Of a stretch of 64,000 nucleotides of DNA, positions 52,761 to 60,644 are shown one piece after another. Position 1 is the stretch's first letter, and the number at the start of each line of letters is the position of its first letter. The position numbers and the translations under genes are program-made. This DNA comes from DASVNK01 sp036383895 (GTDB lineage: Bacteria > Verrucomicrobiota > Verrucomicrobiia > Limisphaerales > SXQI01): positions 124,001 through 188,000 of the forward strand of contig DASVNK010000030.1 of the NCBI GenBank assembly GCA_036383895.1. The letters are read 5' to 3'. Under the pieces are notes generated by a model. It saw nothing but the letters and a program-made list of their open reading frames with translations, was not told the origin of the DNA and made no database searches.

Positions 52761-53297
52761 ATGAAAAAGAAGATACCAGTCGCGTTGCTGTGCGTACTGT
52801 ATCTCATTTTCTTCGGCACGCTCGCATCCACTTTCAGCGACCTGCCGAACCGCGTGGCGACGCATTTCGCCGCGGACGGGCGGCCAAATGGCTGGATGAG
52901 CCGGGAAACGCATCTCTTGTTTATGCTTGGTCTTGCGACTGGTTTGCCCGGGATTGTGGTCGGGCTCTGCTATGTGAGTCGTTTTCTCCCTGTCGACCTC
53001 CTAAATATTCCGCACCGCGGATATTGGACGGCACCAGAGCGGCGCAAATCCACCTATGACTTTCTTTTCAATCATTCATTTTGGTTTGCCTCCCTTGCGG
53101 TCGCCTTCGTGACCGGAATTCACCTCTCGATTCTCAACGCCAACACTAAAATTCCAGCCGAGCTGTCGATGGAGAACCTGCTGGTCGTTGCCGTTGGCTT
53201 CCTAGCGGGCATTTTGGTGTGGGCACTTACATTAATTCGTCACTTCAAAAATCCGCCAACTGCGAACACTCTTCACTTCAGCGCAAACGTTGGATGA
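52761..53297 (+). CDS. DUF1648 domain membrane protein
   Basis: This 178-residue protein has a first hydrophobic segment (VALLCVLYLIFFGTLAST) followed by LPNRVATHFAADGRPNGWMS, the DUF1648 signature, and three further membrane helices. DUF1648 occurs in SdpI-like immunity proteins and many uncharacterised membrane proteins. No SdpC-like toxin is nearby, so I do not assign immunity. It appears to be transcribed alone after the glnA terminator. Confidence 0.85.
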   Translation: MKKKIPVALLCVLYLIFFGTLASTFSDLPNRVATHFAADGRPNGWMSRETHLLFMLGLATGLPGIVVGLCYVSRFLPVDLLNIPHRGYWTAPERRKSTYDFLFNHSFWFASLAVAFVTGIHLSILNANTKIPAELSMENLLVVAVGFLAGILVWALTLIRHFKNPPTANTLHFSANVG

Positions 53298-53439
53298 AGC
53301 CGTGGAATAGGTACTGCGCTTTAAGGTTCCTCAGCAGAATTCCCGAGTCGCTTAGGCAAATTTCTGAACTCCTCCGCGCCAACTCATGAGCCGCAAACCG
53401 TGTGGCGGTCTGGGGCTGCGCTGCTATTCTGAAGTCGCC

Positions 53440-53517
53440 ATGAATAACTGGGAGAACTCGGATTGGTTTAAGAACTGGGAACAGCTCGCGAATAACGCCG
53501 GCGGCACCCGCGGTTGA
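53440..53517 (+). CDS. Possible 25-residue Trp/Asn-rich peptide
   Basis: ATG 53440 opens a 25-codon frame encoding MNNWENSDWFKNWEQLANN and a Gly-rich end. Three Trp residues in 25 and a clean ending make it stand out, but there is no clear ribosome binding site and no known homologue that I recognise. It may be the remnant of a larger gene. The rest of 53298-53522 shows nothing. Confidence 0.2.
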   Translation: MNNWENSDWFKNWEQLANNAGGTRG

Positions 53518-53522
53518 GCAGT

Positions 53523-54674
53523 TCAAAGAGCCCGCGCAAGGATCGTGAGCAATTGCTCACGATTCAGTTGCACCGGGTTCGCTTTCATACTGCTCGCCCG
53601 CTCGGCGCGTTCGGCCAGTATATCGAACGAACTCTCCTTGACCCCGAAGCTTCCCAACCCTCTCACTCGCAAGGTTCGACAAAGATCATCAATCCACTCG
53701 ACTCCGCCCGTTCCCTTCGCTTTCCCGCTATCTGTTACCAGACGGGCGACCTCGTCGTAGCGTGCCACTATTTCGCTGCGTCCCGACTGAGTAGCCACTG
53801 CTAAATTCATGCCCATCACCGGCGCCAACAGCGCCGCACAGATCGCTCCATGGGGTGCATCAATCATCCCGCCAATCGGAGCCGCAAATCCATGCACCGC
53901 GCCCAAACCCGCGTTCGCCAACGCTAATCCGCCGCAAAGACTCCCAAACGCCATTTCACGGCGTGCGTCCTTGTCACGCCTCTCCGAAAACACGCGAGGC
54001 AAAGCATGAACAACCCGCGGAATAGCTTCCCGACAAATCGCATCGGTCAGCGGGTTTGCACGGTTACAAACAAACGGTTCAATCAACTGCGTCAACGCAT
54101 CCAACCCAGTCTGTGCGGTCAAGTCCGGCGGCAATTCATAAGTAAGTTCCGGATCTATCACCGCCACCGCCGGCAACATCTTTGCACTCCGCAGACTGAC
54201 TTTCACCTGGTGTTCCGGTGAACCAAGCACCGCATTGCGCGTCACTTCCGCTCCTGTTCCCGCTGTGGTTGGAACCGCAAGGTAGGGCAGGGGAGATTCC
54301 ACGAGTGGCTGTGCTTTCCCAATGACTTCAACGTAATCCAGCACATCCCCTAAATTCGTCGCGAGTGCGGCAATCGCTTTCCCCGCGTCGATCACACTTC
54401 CACCGCCCACGCCAATCACTGCGTTCGCTCCAAATTCCCGCGCACAGCTCGCGCCGTAGCGCGCCACATCAATCGTCGGTTCGCCTTCGACTGGGAAGAT
54501 CGCAGTATCGCAACTTTCCTTTTTCAGCTGATTCAATAACCACGTTGCGCGTTCCTGGTTCTTTCCGGTAACGACAAGAACACGGCTGCCCAAGCTGCGC
54601 GCAATCTTCGCAATCTCGCGCCTTTTCCCCTCTCCGAAAATAATCCTGCGCGCGGTGGCGAACTCAAAGTTCAT
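53523..54674 (-). CDS. Iron-containing alcohol dehydrogenase family protein
   Basis: This 383-residue group III dehydrogenase starts at ATG 54674. The nucleotide-binding GVGGGSVIDAGKAIA and VPTTAGTGAEVT motifs are typical. In FucO the metal is held by Asp196, His200, His263 and His277. Here the first pair reads DALTQ, with Gln in place of His, while both later His are kept in VHGFAAPIGG and DAPHG. The altered set suggests weak or different metal use. Substrate is unknown; members reduce aldehydes or keto acids with NAD(P)H. It shares a minus-strand unit with the small monooxygenase-like gene 31 bases upstream. Confidence 0.9.
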   Translation of the reverse strand: MNFEFATARRIIFGEGKRREIAKIARSLGSRVLVVTGKNQERATWLLNQLKKESCDTAIFPVEGEPTIDVARYGASCAREFGANAVIGVGGGSVIDAGKAIAALATNLGDVLDYVEVIGKAQPLVESPLPYLAVPTTAGTGAEVTRNAVLGSPEHQVKVSLRSAKMLPAVAVIDPELTYELPPDLTAQTGLDALTQLIEPFVCNRANPLTDAICREAIPRVVHALPRVFSERRDKDARREMAFGSLCGGLALANAGLGAVHGFAAPIGGMIDAPHGAICAALLAPVMGMNLAVATQSGRSEIVARYDEVARLVTDSGKAKGTGGVEWIDDLCRTLRVRGLGSFGVKESSFDILAERAERASSMKANPVQLNREQLLTILARAL

Positions 54675-54705
54675 ATCACGCATTCCCGACAAATCCGACA
54701 CTGCT

Positions 54706-55011
54706 TCAGTACTCCAAATCTGCCGGGTCAATATTCCCATATTTAATACTGCTGCGCGGTTCAGCCATCATCTCCGCCACAGTGTCTCTCCACGTTTGGT
54801 AGTGCTGCGTCTCTTTGTGTAACGCGGGCGCGTCCGTCGTTCGGTACGCTTCAATCAAAACAAACCGCGTCGGATCATCCGCCTGCTGCAAGAGGTCGAA
54901 TCGCGCAATTCCTTTCTCCTTCCGGCTTGCTTGCGCGTTCGCCGTCGTCGCTCGAATGAAATCTTCCACGCAATCACCCTTCACCCGCACCTGCACAATC
55001 ACCACTAACAT
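54706..55011 (-). CDS. Antibiotic biosynthesis monooxygenase (ABM)-fold protein
   Basis: This 101-residue ferredoxin-like protein has VIVQVRVKGDCVEDFIRATTANAQASRKEKGIARFDLLQ, then FVLIEAYRTTDAPALHKETQHYQTW, the ABM/YgiN/LsrG pattern with a conserved His in HKETQHY. Members include quinol monooxygenases and the LsrG isomerase. It lies just upstream of the alcohol dehydrogenase on the same strand, a pairing seen in small catabolic operons. The exact substrate cannot be given. Confidence 0.87.
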   Translation of the reverse strand: MLVVIVQVRVKGDCVEDFIRATTANAQASRKEKGIARFDLLQQADDPTRFVLIEAYRTTDAPALHKETQHYQTWRDTVAEMMAEPRSSIKYGNIDPADLEY

Positions 55012-55058
55012 GAGCGCACTCTAGCCATCTTCATTTCAGTCTCAACCCGAACCTTCCG

Positions 55059-57050
55059 ATGTTCGGATTTGTGGAAGTCTTTGCCGCCAACAACGATTCG
55101 TTGAAAACCGCCGGCGCGTTTGCTAGCTTCGCGCCCTCAGCAACAGGAGCTGAGCCGTATCGCTTTAAGTTACCGAAGTCCGTGATCGCCCTAACGAAGT
55201 TTTTATCGTCTCGCTCATTTCGCCCATTCGTCCTGCTTGCCATCTACAGTGTTGTTCTGCTGATCTCGTTCTACGTAGCCTACCTGCTACGCTTCGATTT
55301 TCAGTTTCCCGATTTTTTCTTCCGCCAATTCAAAATGCACGTGTTTTGGGTGATCTGCATGAAATTGGCGATTCTCCTGCTATTCGGTCAGTTCGCAGGT
55401 CTTCTCAGTTACTTCAGCATTCCAGATCTGCGCCGCCTGCTCTTCGCGTGCTTCACTGCTTCCGGCATCCTGCTCGCCATCCGCTATAGCAATCCTGCTT
55501 TCTTCCCGCTCCCTCGTGGCGTCATCCTCATTGATTTCATGCTCACCTTCGTGGGCGTCTCCATTTTTCGCGTTTCCTTTCGCGTTCTCCGCGAGCGCTA
55601 CTTGTCGAACTCGAAGGTGCAAAGGCGAACCCGCCGCGTCGGAATCTTCGGTGCGGGGCATGTCGGAGCCAGCCTGGCTCGCGAATTGATGGCCAAACGC
55701 GGCCTCGGTTTGCAACCAGTCGCCTTCTTCGATGACGACAAACAGAAATGGCGTTCACGCGTTCATGATATTCCAGTTGTGGGCGCCCCGGAGCGGCTAC
55801 TAGACGGCAAACTCAACCTCCAACTCGAAGAGGTCATCATCGCCATGCCGGACGCCTCCGCAAAACGCATTGGCGAGTTGGTAAAACTCCTTCAACAAAC
55901 GCGCCTGAAGTTCGAAACGGTCCCCTCAATGGACCAGCTCGCGACCGGAAAAGTAAAAGTCAGCCAACTTCGCAACGTCGAAATTCAAGATCTTCTCGGC
56001 CGCGAGCCCGTCGAACTCGAAACCACGGCTATCTCCACTCTCCTTCAAGGTCGCGTGGTCATGGTCACCGGCGCTGGCGGCAGCATCGGGTCCGAACTCT
56101 GCCGCCAAATCGCGACGTTTAATCCCAAACGCCTACTCCTCGTAGAGCAATCCGAAGTCCAAATCTTCGCTATCGAACAGGAACTCATTGAGCGCGGCTA
56201 CGGTGGCGTGGTTCTGCCCCTGGTCGCGGACGTTCTCGACACCGCGCGCATGCGCCACATCTTCGGACGTTTTCAACCTGCGGTCGTTTTTCATGCCGCG
56301 GCCCATAAACACGTCCCCATGATGGAGAGTCAGCCCAGCGAAGCCATCAAGAACAACAGCTTTGCAACTGCTCGCCTGGCCGAGCTTGCGCTGGAATTCG
56401 GTGTCGAACGCTTCGTCCTCATCTCCACCGACAAAGCCATCAACCCCACCAACGTGATGGGCGCCACCAAGCGCATGGCCGAGATCTATCTGCAAGCGCT
56501 GTCCAAAGCATCGCCGGGCAAAACCAAGTTCATGGCCGTCCGCTTCGGCAACGTGCTTGGGTCGTCTGGCAGCGTGATCCCGATCTTCAAGAAACAAATA
56601 GCCGCCGGCGGACCCGTGAAAGTGACCCACCCGGATGTCACCCGTTACTTCATGACCATTCCCGAAGCAGCCGGGCTGGTCCTCCAGGCTGCCACCCAGG
56701 GCTCCGGCGGCGAGATCTTCGTGTTGGACATGGGCAAGCCAGTCAAGATTGTCGATTTGGCGCGTCAATTAATTGAACTCAGCGGATTCAAGCCGGATGA
56801 GGACATCGAGATCGAGTTCGTCGGACTACGTCCGGGCGAGAAGCTCTTCGAAGAATTAAGCCACAAAGGCGAGAATATTACACCCACCGCACATCCAAAG
56901 ATCATGCGGTTCGTCTCAGACGCTCAGGCGCTGGAGAAGGTTAAGGTAATCTTTACGAGTTTAGACGACCGAGTTCATCAAGCCGACGCCGAAGAGCTGA
57001 AATTATTGCTCAGAAATGCCGTCCCGGAATACCAGCCCTACCTCGCCTAA
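55059..57050 (+). CDS. CapD/WbpM-like nucleotide-sugar 4,6-dehydratase, membrane-bound
   Basis: This 663-residue protein has four membrane helices (about 55-170), a CoA-binding-like Rossmann domain (about 185-290, GIFGAGHVGASLARELM) and an SDR catalytic domain (about 330-620) with GAGGSIGSELCRQI, HAAAHKHVPMME, ISTDKAINPTNVMGATKRMAE (Met-x3-Lys active site of this class), and FGNVLGSSGSVIP. Relatives (CapD, WbpM, PglF) convert UDP-GlcNAc to a 4-keto-6-deoxy sugar, committing it to deoxy-amino sugars of surface glycans. GTG 55182 is an alternative start closer to the first helix. It is the only glycan gene here, 44 kb from the epimerase/aminotransferase pair that could use its product. Confidence 0.94.
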   Translation: MFGFVEVFAANNDSLKTAGAFASFAPSATGAEPYRFKLPKSVIALTKFLSSRSFRPFVLLAIYSVVLLISFYVAYLLRFDFQFPDFFFRQFKMHVFWVICMKLAILLLFGQFAGLLSYFSIPDLRRLLFACFTASGILLAIRYSNPAFFPLPRGVILIDFMLTFVGVSIFRVSFRVLRERYLSNSKVQRRTRRVGIFGAGHVGASLARELMAKRGLGLQPVAFFDDDKQKWRSRVHDIPVVGAPERLLDGKLNLQLEEVIIAMPDASAKRIGELVKLLQQTRLKFETVPSMDQLATGKVKVSQLRNVEIQDLLGREPVELETTAISTLLQGRVVMVTGAGGSIGSELCRQIATFNPKRLLLVEQSEVQIFAIEQELIERGYGGVVLPLVADVLDTARMRHIFGRFQPAVVFHAAAHKHVPMMESQPSEAIKNNSFATARLAELALEFGVERFVLISTDKAINPTNVMGATKRMAEIYLQALSKASPGKTKFMAVRFGNVLGSSGSVIPIFKKQIAAGGPVKVTHPDVTRYFMTIPEAAGLVLQAATQGSGGEIFVLDMGKPVKIVDLARQLIELSGFKPDEDIEIEFVGLRPGEKLFEELSHKGENITPTAHPKIMRFVSDAQALEKVKVIFTSLDDRVHQADAEELKLLLRNAVPEYQPYLA

Positions 57051-57250
57051 TGCCTGTTTTTAGCCGGTCGTTGAAAGGTAAGTGATAAATGCCTCAGACC
57101 TTGAGACTTCCATATAAATTTTCCTAAAGAAAACCGCTTGACGCCCCGATGATGTTTCACATAAAACTGTCCTACGTTTTTTATTGGTGACAGGGATTAA
57201 GGAACAATCCGGAAAAATAACTGACTTAGAATCCGCGAGGAACTGGAAAT

Positions 57251-57928
57251 ATGCTTAACAGAAAAACCAAATTGGCTGCTTCTCTGACTGCCGCAGCCGT
57301 GACTTCAATTTTGACCGTTGCAACGTCGGCGCAAGTCGTTTACGAAAACGGATTCGAAGGTTATGCCGGCCAGCGGACTTCCCCAGCGAATGGTATCGTT
57401 GGCGATGTGGTGGGTCTCACTCAACAGGGCGTTCTCAGCAGCGCATCGTTCGGTTACTTCCTGAGCCCGACTCTGCGCAGCGGCGACGAAACGGCGAGCC
57501 TCAGCATCTACTCGCTCGACGCAGGTGGGCTTCCTGGAACACTCCTTTTCTCTTCCGGCGCCTTCAGTATTACGGGCACCACCGCAGAAGGATTTGGAAC
57601 GCTCAACGTCGACAACATCCTCACTTTTGTTCCAAGCTCCATCGGCTACACGATCACTTTCGGCGGTTTAACCGGAGGTGAGGAAGCCGGGTTGCTCTTT
57701 TCGAATGACCCCACTCTCATCGGTACGAACCCAACTTTCTTCGACACTGTTACCAGTGCTCAGGAGCACTTCACCATTCGTAACAATGGTGGCACGTTTG
57801 AACGCCTGAACTTCCCTGGTGTGGTCGACAACCTCAACGCCTCATTTACGGTTGTTCCTGAACCGAGCACCTTCGCGTTGATGCTGGGTGGGCTCGCAGC
57901 GATGCGTTTCCTCCGCCGTCGTAAGTAA
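57251..57928 (+). CDS. PEP-CTERM (VPEPS-type) sorting-signal protein
   Basis: This 225-residue exported protein has a signal peptide (about 1-28, cleavage near TSA), a 165-residue beta-rich body (YENGFEGYAGQRTSP, GYFLSPTLRSGDETASLSIYSLDAGG) and the classical tail VVPEPSTFALMLGGLAAMRFLRRRK: VPEP motif, hydrophobic helix and basic end. A good ribosome binding site (GAGGAA) and possible -35 TTGACG at 57138 precede it, but no sigma-54 element is seen, unlike the VPDGG pair. The tail differs from the VPDGG class, so the exosortase at 15926 may not process it. Terminator at 57948. Confidence 0.93.
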   Translation: MLNRKTKLAASLTAAAVTSILTVATSAQVVYENGFEGYAGQRTSPANGIVGDVVGLTQQGVLSSASFGYFLSPTLRSGDETASLSIYSLDAGGLPGTLLFSSGAFSITGTTAEGFGTLNVDNILTFVPSSIGYTITFGGLTGGEEAGLLFSNDPTLIGTNPTFFDTVTSAQEHFTIRNNGGTFERLNFPGVVDNLNASFTVVPEPSTFALMLGGLAAMRFLRRRK

Positions 57929-57947
57929 TCGACAATTAGTTTTCCAG

Positions 57948-57979
57948 AAGGCGCGGTTCACACCGCGCCTTTTTTATTT
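57948..57979 (+). terminator. Intrinsic terminator of the PEP-CTERM gene
   Basis: AAGGCGCGGT (57948-57957), loop TCAC, ACCGCGCCTT (57962-57971), then TTTTATTT. Ten perfect base pairs. Confidence 0.92.
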
Positions 57980-58085
57980 CCATCGAAACCCAGCCGCGAA
58001 TATTCCAGTTTTACATTCACATTGACTTTCCCATCTTTTTTCAGGTTCACTCTCCCTGCTTCACGGACAGGAGTTGAAGAAATTT

Positions 58086-59117
58086 ATGGCGCAGAATTGT
58101 TACCATCCAAGTATTGAAGGGGCTCAACACGGAGCAAAAAGTCTCGGCGACTTCCTGGAGTACGCGAAACGTTCCGGAGCCACTGGCGCTCAGCCTTCAA
58201 ACTACATGCTGCAGGGCGACAAGGGTTTTCAGAAGGCCAAAGATATCAAACAGCTCTTCTCTGCACGAGGCATGACCCTCGACGGCGTCAGTGCGCATTG
58301 TCCCTTTTGGGTTCACACCACCGCATGGACGGGCAGCCCGACCATACGACCGTTCCTTCCGCCCGATATCGCAAAAAAGAGTTCACAGGAGATCGAAAAG
58401 TGGGCTGAAACTTATCTCCTCAAATTGCTCGATCTCTGCGCCGAACTCGGTGTGAAAATAGTCCCGATGTTCTGGGGCGTCGCTTTCGGTTGGGAACTGG
58501 CCACTGGCTATCCATGGGGATTCTGGGCGGGCGGTGATTACAACCTGATTAAAGAAGGCCAGGACCGCTTCGTCAAAAAGACGGCCAAGCTTCGCGAGCG
58601 CGCACGCTCACTCGGCATTTACCTCGCGCACGAAATTCACCCCGGCACCGCCGCTATGTGCGCCGACGATTTCAACATGCTCGTAAAGATCTGCGATGGA
58701 GACAAAACCCTCGCCGTCAACGCCGACCCGTCTCACTGCTGGGAAGGCGAGCATTGGGAAACGCGCTTCCGCAAAGTTGCCGACCGCGTTTACGCCTGCC
58801 ATGTGAAGAATTTCGTAATTCGATCGGGCGTTCCGCTGCGCATGATGGCGCCAAATTGGGCCGATCGCGCCATGCAATTCTGCGACATCGGGACGGGCGA
58901 CTTGAACATGACCCGTTACGTCGAGATGCTCATTAACATCGGCTATCCTCAACGCTACTGCCAGGTCATGGGCACCAAGACCGCCCCGCTCGTTGTCGAA
59001 GCGGAAAGTGCCTATCGTGAACTCGATGCCACCAGCGCAAATGGCATCCAATATGTGCGGGACAATCTTTGCTTCCAACTCGCAGCGGGCTCCTTCGAAG
59101 AAGGAATGGGCGCGTAA
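58086..59117 (+). CDS. Sugar phosphate isomerase/epimerase-like TIM-barrel protein
   Basis: This 343-residue protein (ATG 58086; TTG 58074 is an alternative) follows the xylose isomerase-like TIM-barrel pattern: LDGVSAHCPFWVH, VKIVPMFWG, YLAHEIHPGTAAM and VNADPSHCWEGEHWETRFR, with metal-binding Glu and His residues in strands (EIHPG, DPSHCWEGEH). Such proteins interconvert keto and aldo sugars or epimerise them. Gfo/Idh/MocA oxidoreductases are frequent partners, and one follows on the opposite strand at 59239-60522. Substrate is unknown. Confidence 0.87.
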   Translation: MAQNCYHPSIEGAQHGAKSLGDFLEYAKRSGATGAQPSNYMLQGDKGFQKAKDIKQLFSARGMTLDGVSAHCPFWVHTTAWTGSPTIRPFLPPDIAKKSSQEIEKWAETYLLKLLDLCAELGVKIVPMFWGVAFGWELATGYPWGFWAGGDYNLIKEGQDRFVKKTAKLRERARSLGIYLAHEIHPGTAAMCADDFNMLVKICDGDKTLAVNADPSHCWEGEHWETRFRKVADRVYACHVKNFVIRSGVPLRMMAPNWADRAMQFCDIGTGDLNMTRYVEMLINIGYPQRYCQVMGTKTAPLVVEAESAYRELDATSANGIQYVRDNLCFQLAAGSFEEGMGA

Positions 59118-59126
59118 TTTGGGCCG

Positions 59127-59300
59127 ATGAACCGCCTGGTACTAATCGTAATCTCTGCGGCGCTGTGGCTCGCTTCGGGCTGCACCGCCAGCGACCGCGA
59201 TTACGTCCGCAACCACATCGTGCAAGTCGACACCAGGCCTAAACTTCCCAAGTCCGTTCCGGTCGCCCACGCAACAAGTTCGCTTCCGGATCATCAATAA
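59127..59300 (+). CDS. Small lipoprotein, 57 residues
   Basis: ATG 59127 starts nine bases after the isomerase stop. The peptide MNRLVLIVISAALWLASGC has a textbook lipobox (LASGC, Cys19) followed by a 38-residue Asp/Arg/Thr/Pro-rich tail (TASDRDYVRNHIVQVDTRPK). It ends at 59300, overlapping the 3' end of the minus-strand oxidoreductase gene by 62 bases. A clear lipoprotein signal in such a short frame is unlikely by chance, but there is no family to name. Confidence 0.65.
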   Translation: MNRLVLIVISAALWLASGCTASDRDYVRNHIVQVDTRPKLPKSVPVAHATSSLPDHQ

Positions 59301-60522
59301 ACGTCTCCGTCTTCGAATCGATTCGTAACCTCCGCTTCAGGATCCAGGCGAGCGCTGCCGCGTGGCAGGCAACATGTGAACGCCGCATCACCGTGGCATT
59401 GCACCGCGTCTCTCCACGACTCCGTACCGCGTCGAAGAAATCCCGCGCATGTGTTCCGACATCCAACCCGTCCGGCCGCGCCGACTCATCAATCTTGATC
59501 GTTTTCGGCTCCACTACAATTTCCCCGGAATCGCCCGTCTCCACCGAGCCTTCTTCGCCAACGAACCGCACCGGACAGGTCCCCAGGCGCGTAATGTAGT
59601 GCGGTGCACGGTCCCCAAAAGGCGTTTTCAAGAAATCGAGCACCAGCTTCACACCATTCGCATAACGGCACACAATCTTGTCATCGAGTGCTTCGTATTC
59701 GATCGGCATGGTATCATCCGCGCTGTTCGCCCACTGGCAAAGATCCAGCGTATGCGCCGCCCAATCCAGCAATGCTCCGCCCGAATCGAAATCCCACTGC
59801 CGCCGCCAAGCCCCGTCGACATACTTTTGGTTGAATGGCCGCCACGCCGCTGGCCCCAGCCAGATATTCCAATCGCATACTTCTCGCGCTGGTTGCGCTT
59901 GCGCCGGTAGCCACGAATTTTCCAGCACCGGCGTGTAGACGGACGCATGCAACGTGTGCAGCTTCCCGAGCTTTCCGCTTTGCGCCAATTCAACCGCCAC
60001 CTGGAAATTCCGGACGCTCCTGCGCTGTGTTCCCGCCTGAAAAACGCGCTTCGTCTGCTGCATCACATCCGCCAGCTTTTGACAGGCATCGATCGTAATC
60101 CCACAAGGCTTTTCGCTGTAAACATCTTTCCCGGCCCGCGCCGCCAAAATCGAAGCGGCTGAATGCCAGCGATCACCCGTCGCGATCAACACCGCATCAA
60201 TATCCTTCCGCGCAAGAACCTCCCGAAAGTCGGAATAAACTTTGCAATCCGAGTTCTTGTAGAATTCATCAACTAGCTTTTTACCCGCCTCTCGCCGATT
60301 TGCCTGCACATCTGCTATCGCAACGCACCGAACATCCTCCGCCTTCAGCATCCCTTGCAGCACATAGCGCCCGCGCGGCCCGATCCCAATCACACCAAGA
60401 TTAATCTTATCGTTCGCCGCACTCGCGCCCACTGCCATCCGCGACACGAACGGAAAGGCCGCGACACCTGCCGAAGTCCGGGCCAAAAAATCTCGCCGAC
60501 TGGATCGTAATTGCTTGTTCAT
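59239..60522 (-). CDS. Tat-exported Gfo/Idh/MocA-family oxidoreductase
   Basis: This 427-residue protein starts at ATG 60522 behind a perfect GGAGGAGAG Shine-Dalgarno sequence. The N-terminus has a twin-arginine signal (SSRRDFLARTSAGVAAFPFVSRMAVGASA), so it is folded with cofactor before export. The Rossmann domain has GVIGIGPRGRYVLQGML, then DAVLIATGDRWHSA and the family EKPCGITIDACQKL lysine-proline motif, with a C-terminal ALDWAAHTLDLCQW-like segment. These enzymes oxidise or reduce sugar alcohols or inositols with NAD(P). The convergent isomerase at 58086 may act on the same sugar, though it is in the cytoplasm. Confidence 0.93.
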   Translation of the reverse strand: MNKQLRSSRRDFLARTSAGVAAFPFVSRMAVGASAANDKINLGVIGIGPRGRYVLQGMLKAEDVRCVAIADVQANRREAGKKLVDEFYKNSDCKVYSDFREVLARKDIDAVLIATGDRWHSAASILAARAGKDVYSEKPCGITIDACQKLADVMQQTKRVFQAGTQRRSVRNFQVAVELAQSGKLGKLHTLHASVYTPVLENSWLPAQAQPAREVCDWNIWLGPAAWRPFNQKYVDGAWRRQWDFDSGGALLDWAAHTLDLCQWANSADDTMPIEYEALDDKIVCRYANGVKLVLDFLKTPFGDRAPHYITRLGTCPVRFVGEEGSVETGDSGEIVVEPKTIKIDESARPDGLDVGTHARDFFDAVRSRGETRCNATVMRRSHVACHAAALAWILKRRLRIDSKTETFIDDPEANLLRGRPERTWEV

Positions 60523-60644
60523 AATCTCTCCTCCGGGATGGTGGAACTTTAGTGGCCCGCTGCTGGGATCGGAAGCCAAATGTGCATTCAATGGAGCTTC
60601 GTTGGTATTTGGCATTTGGTATTTGGGAACTTAACCTGCTCCCC

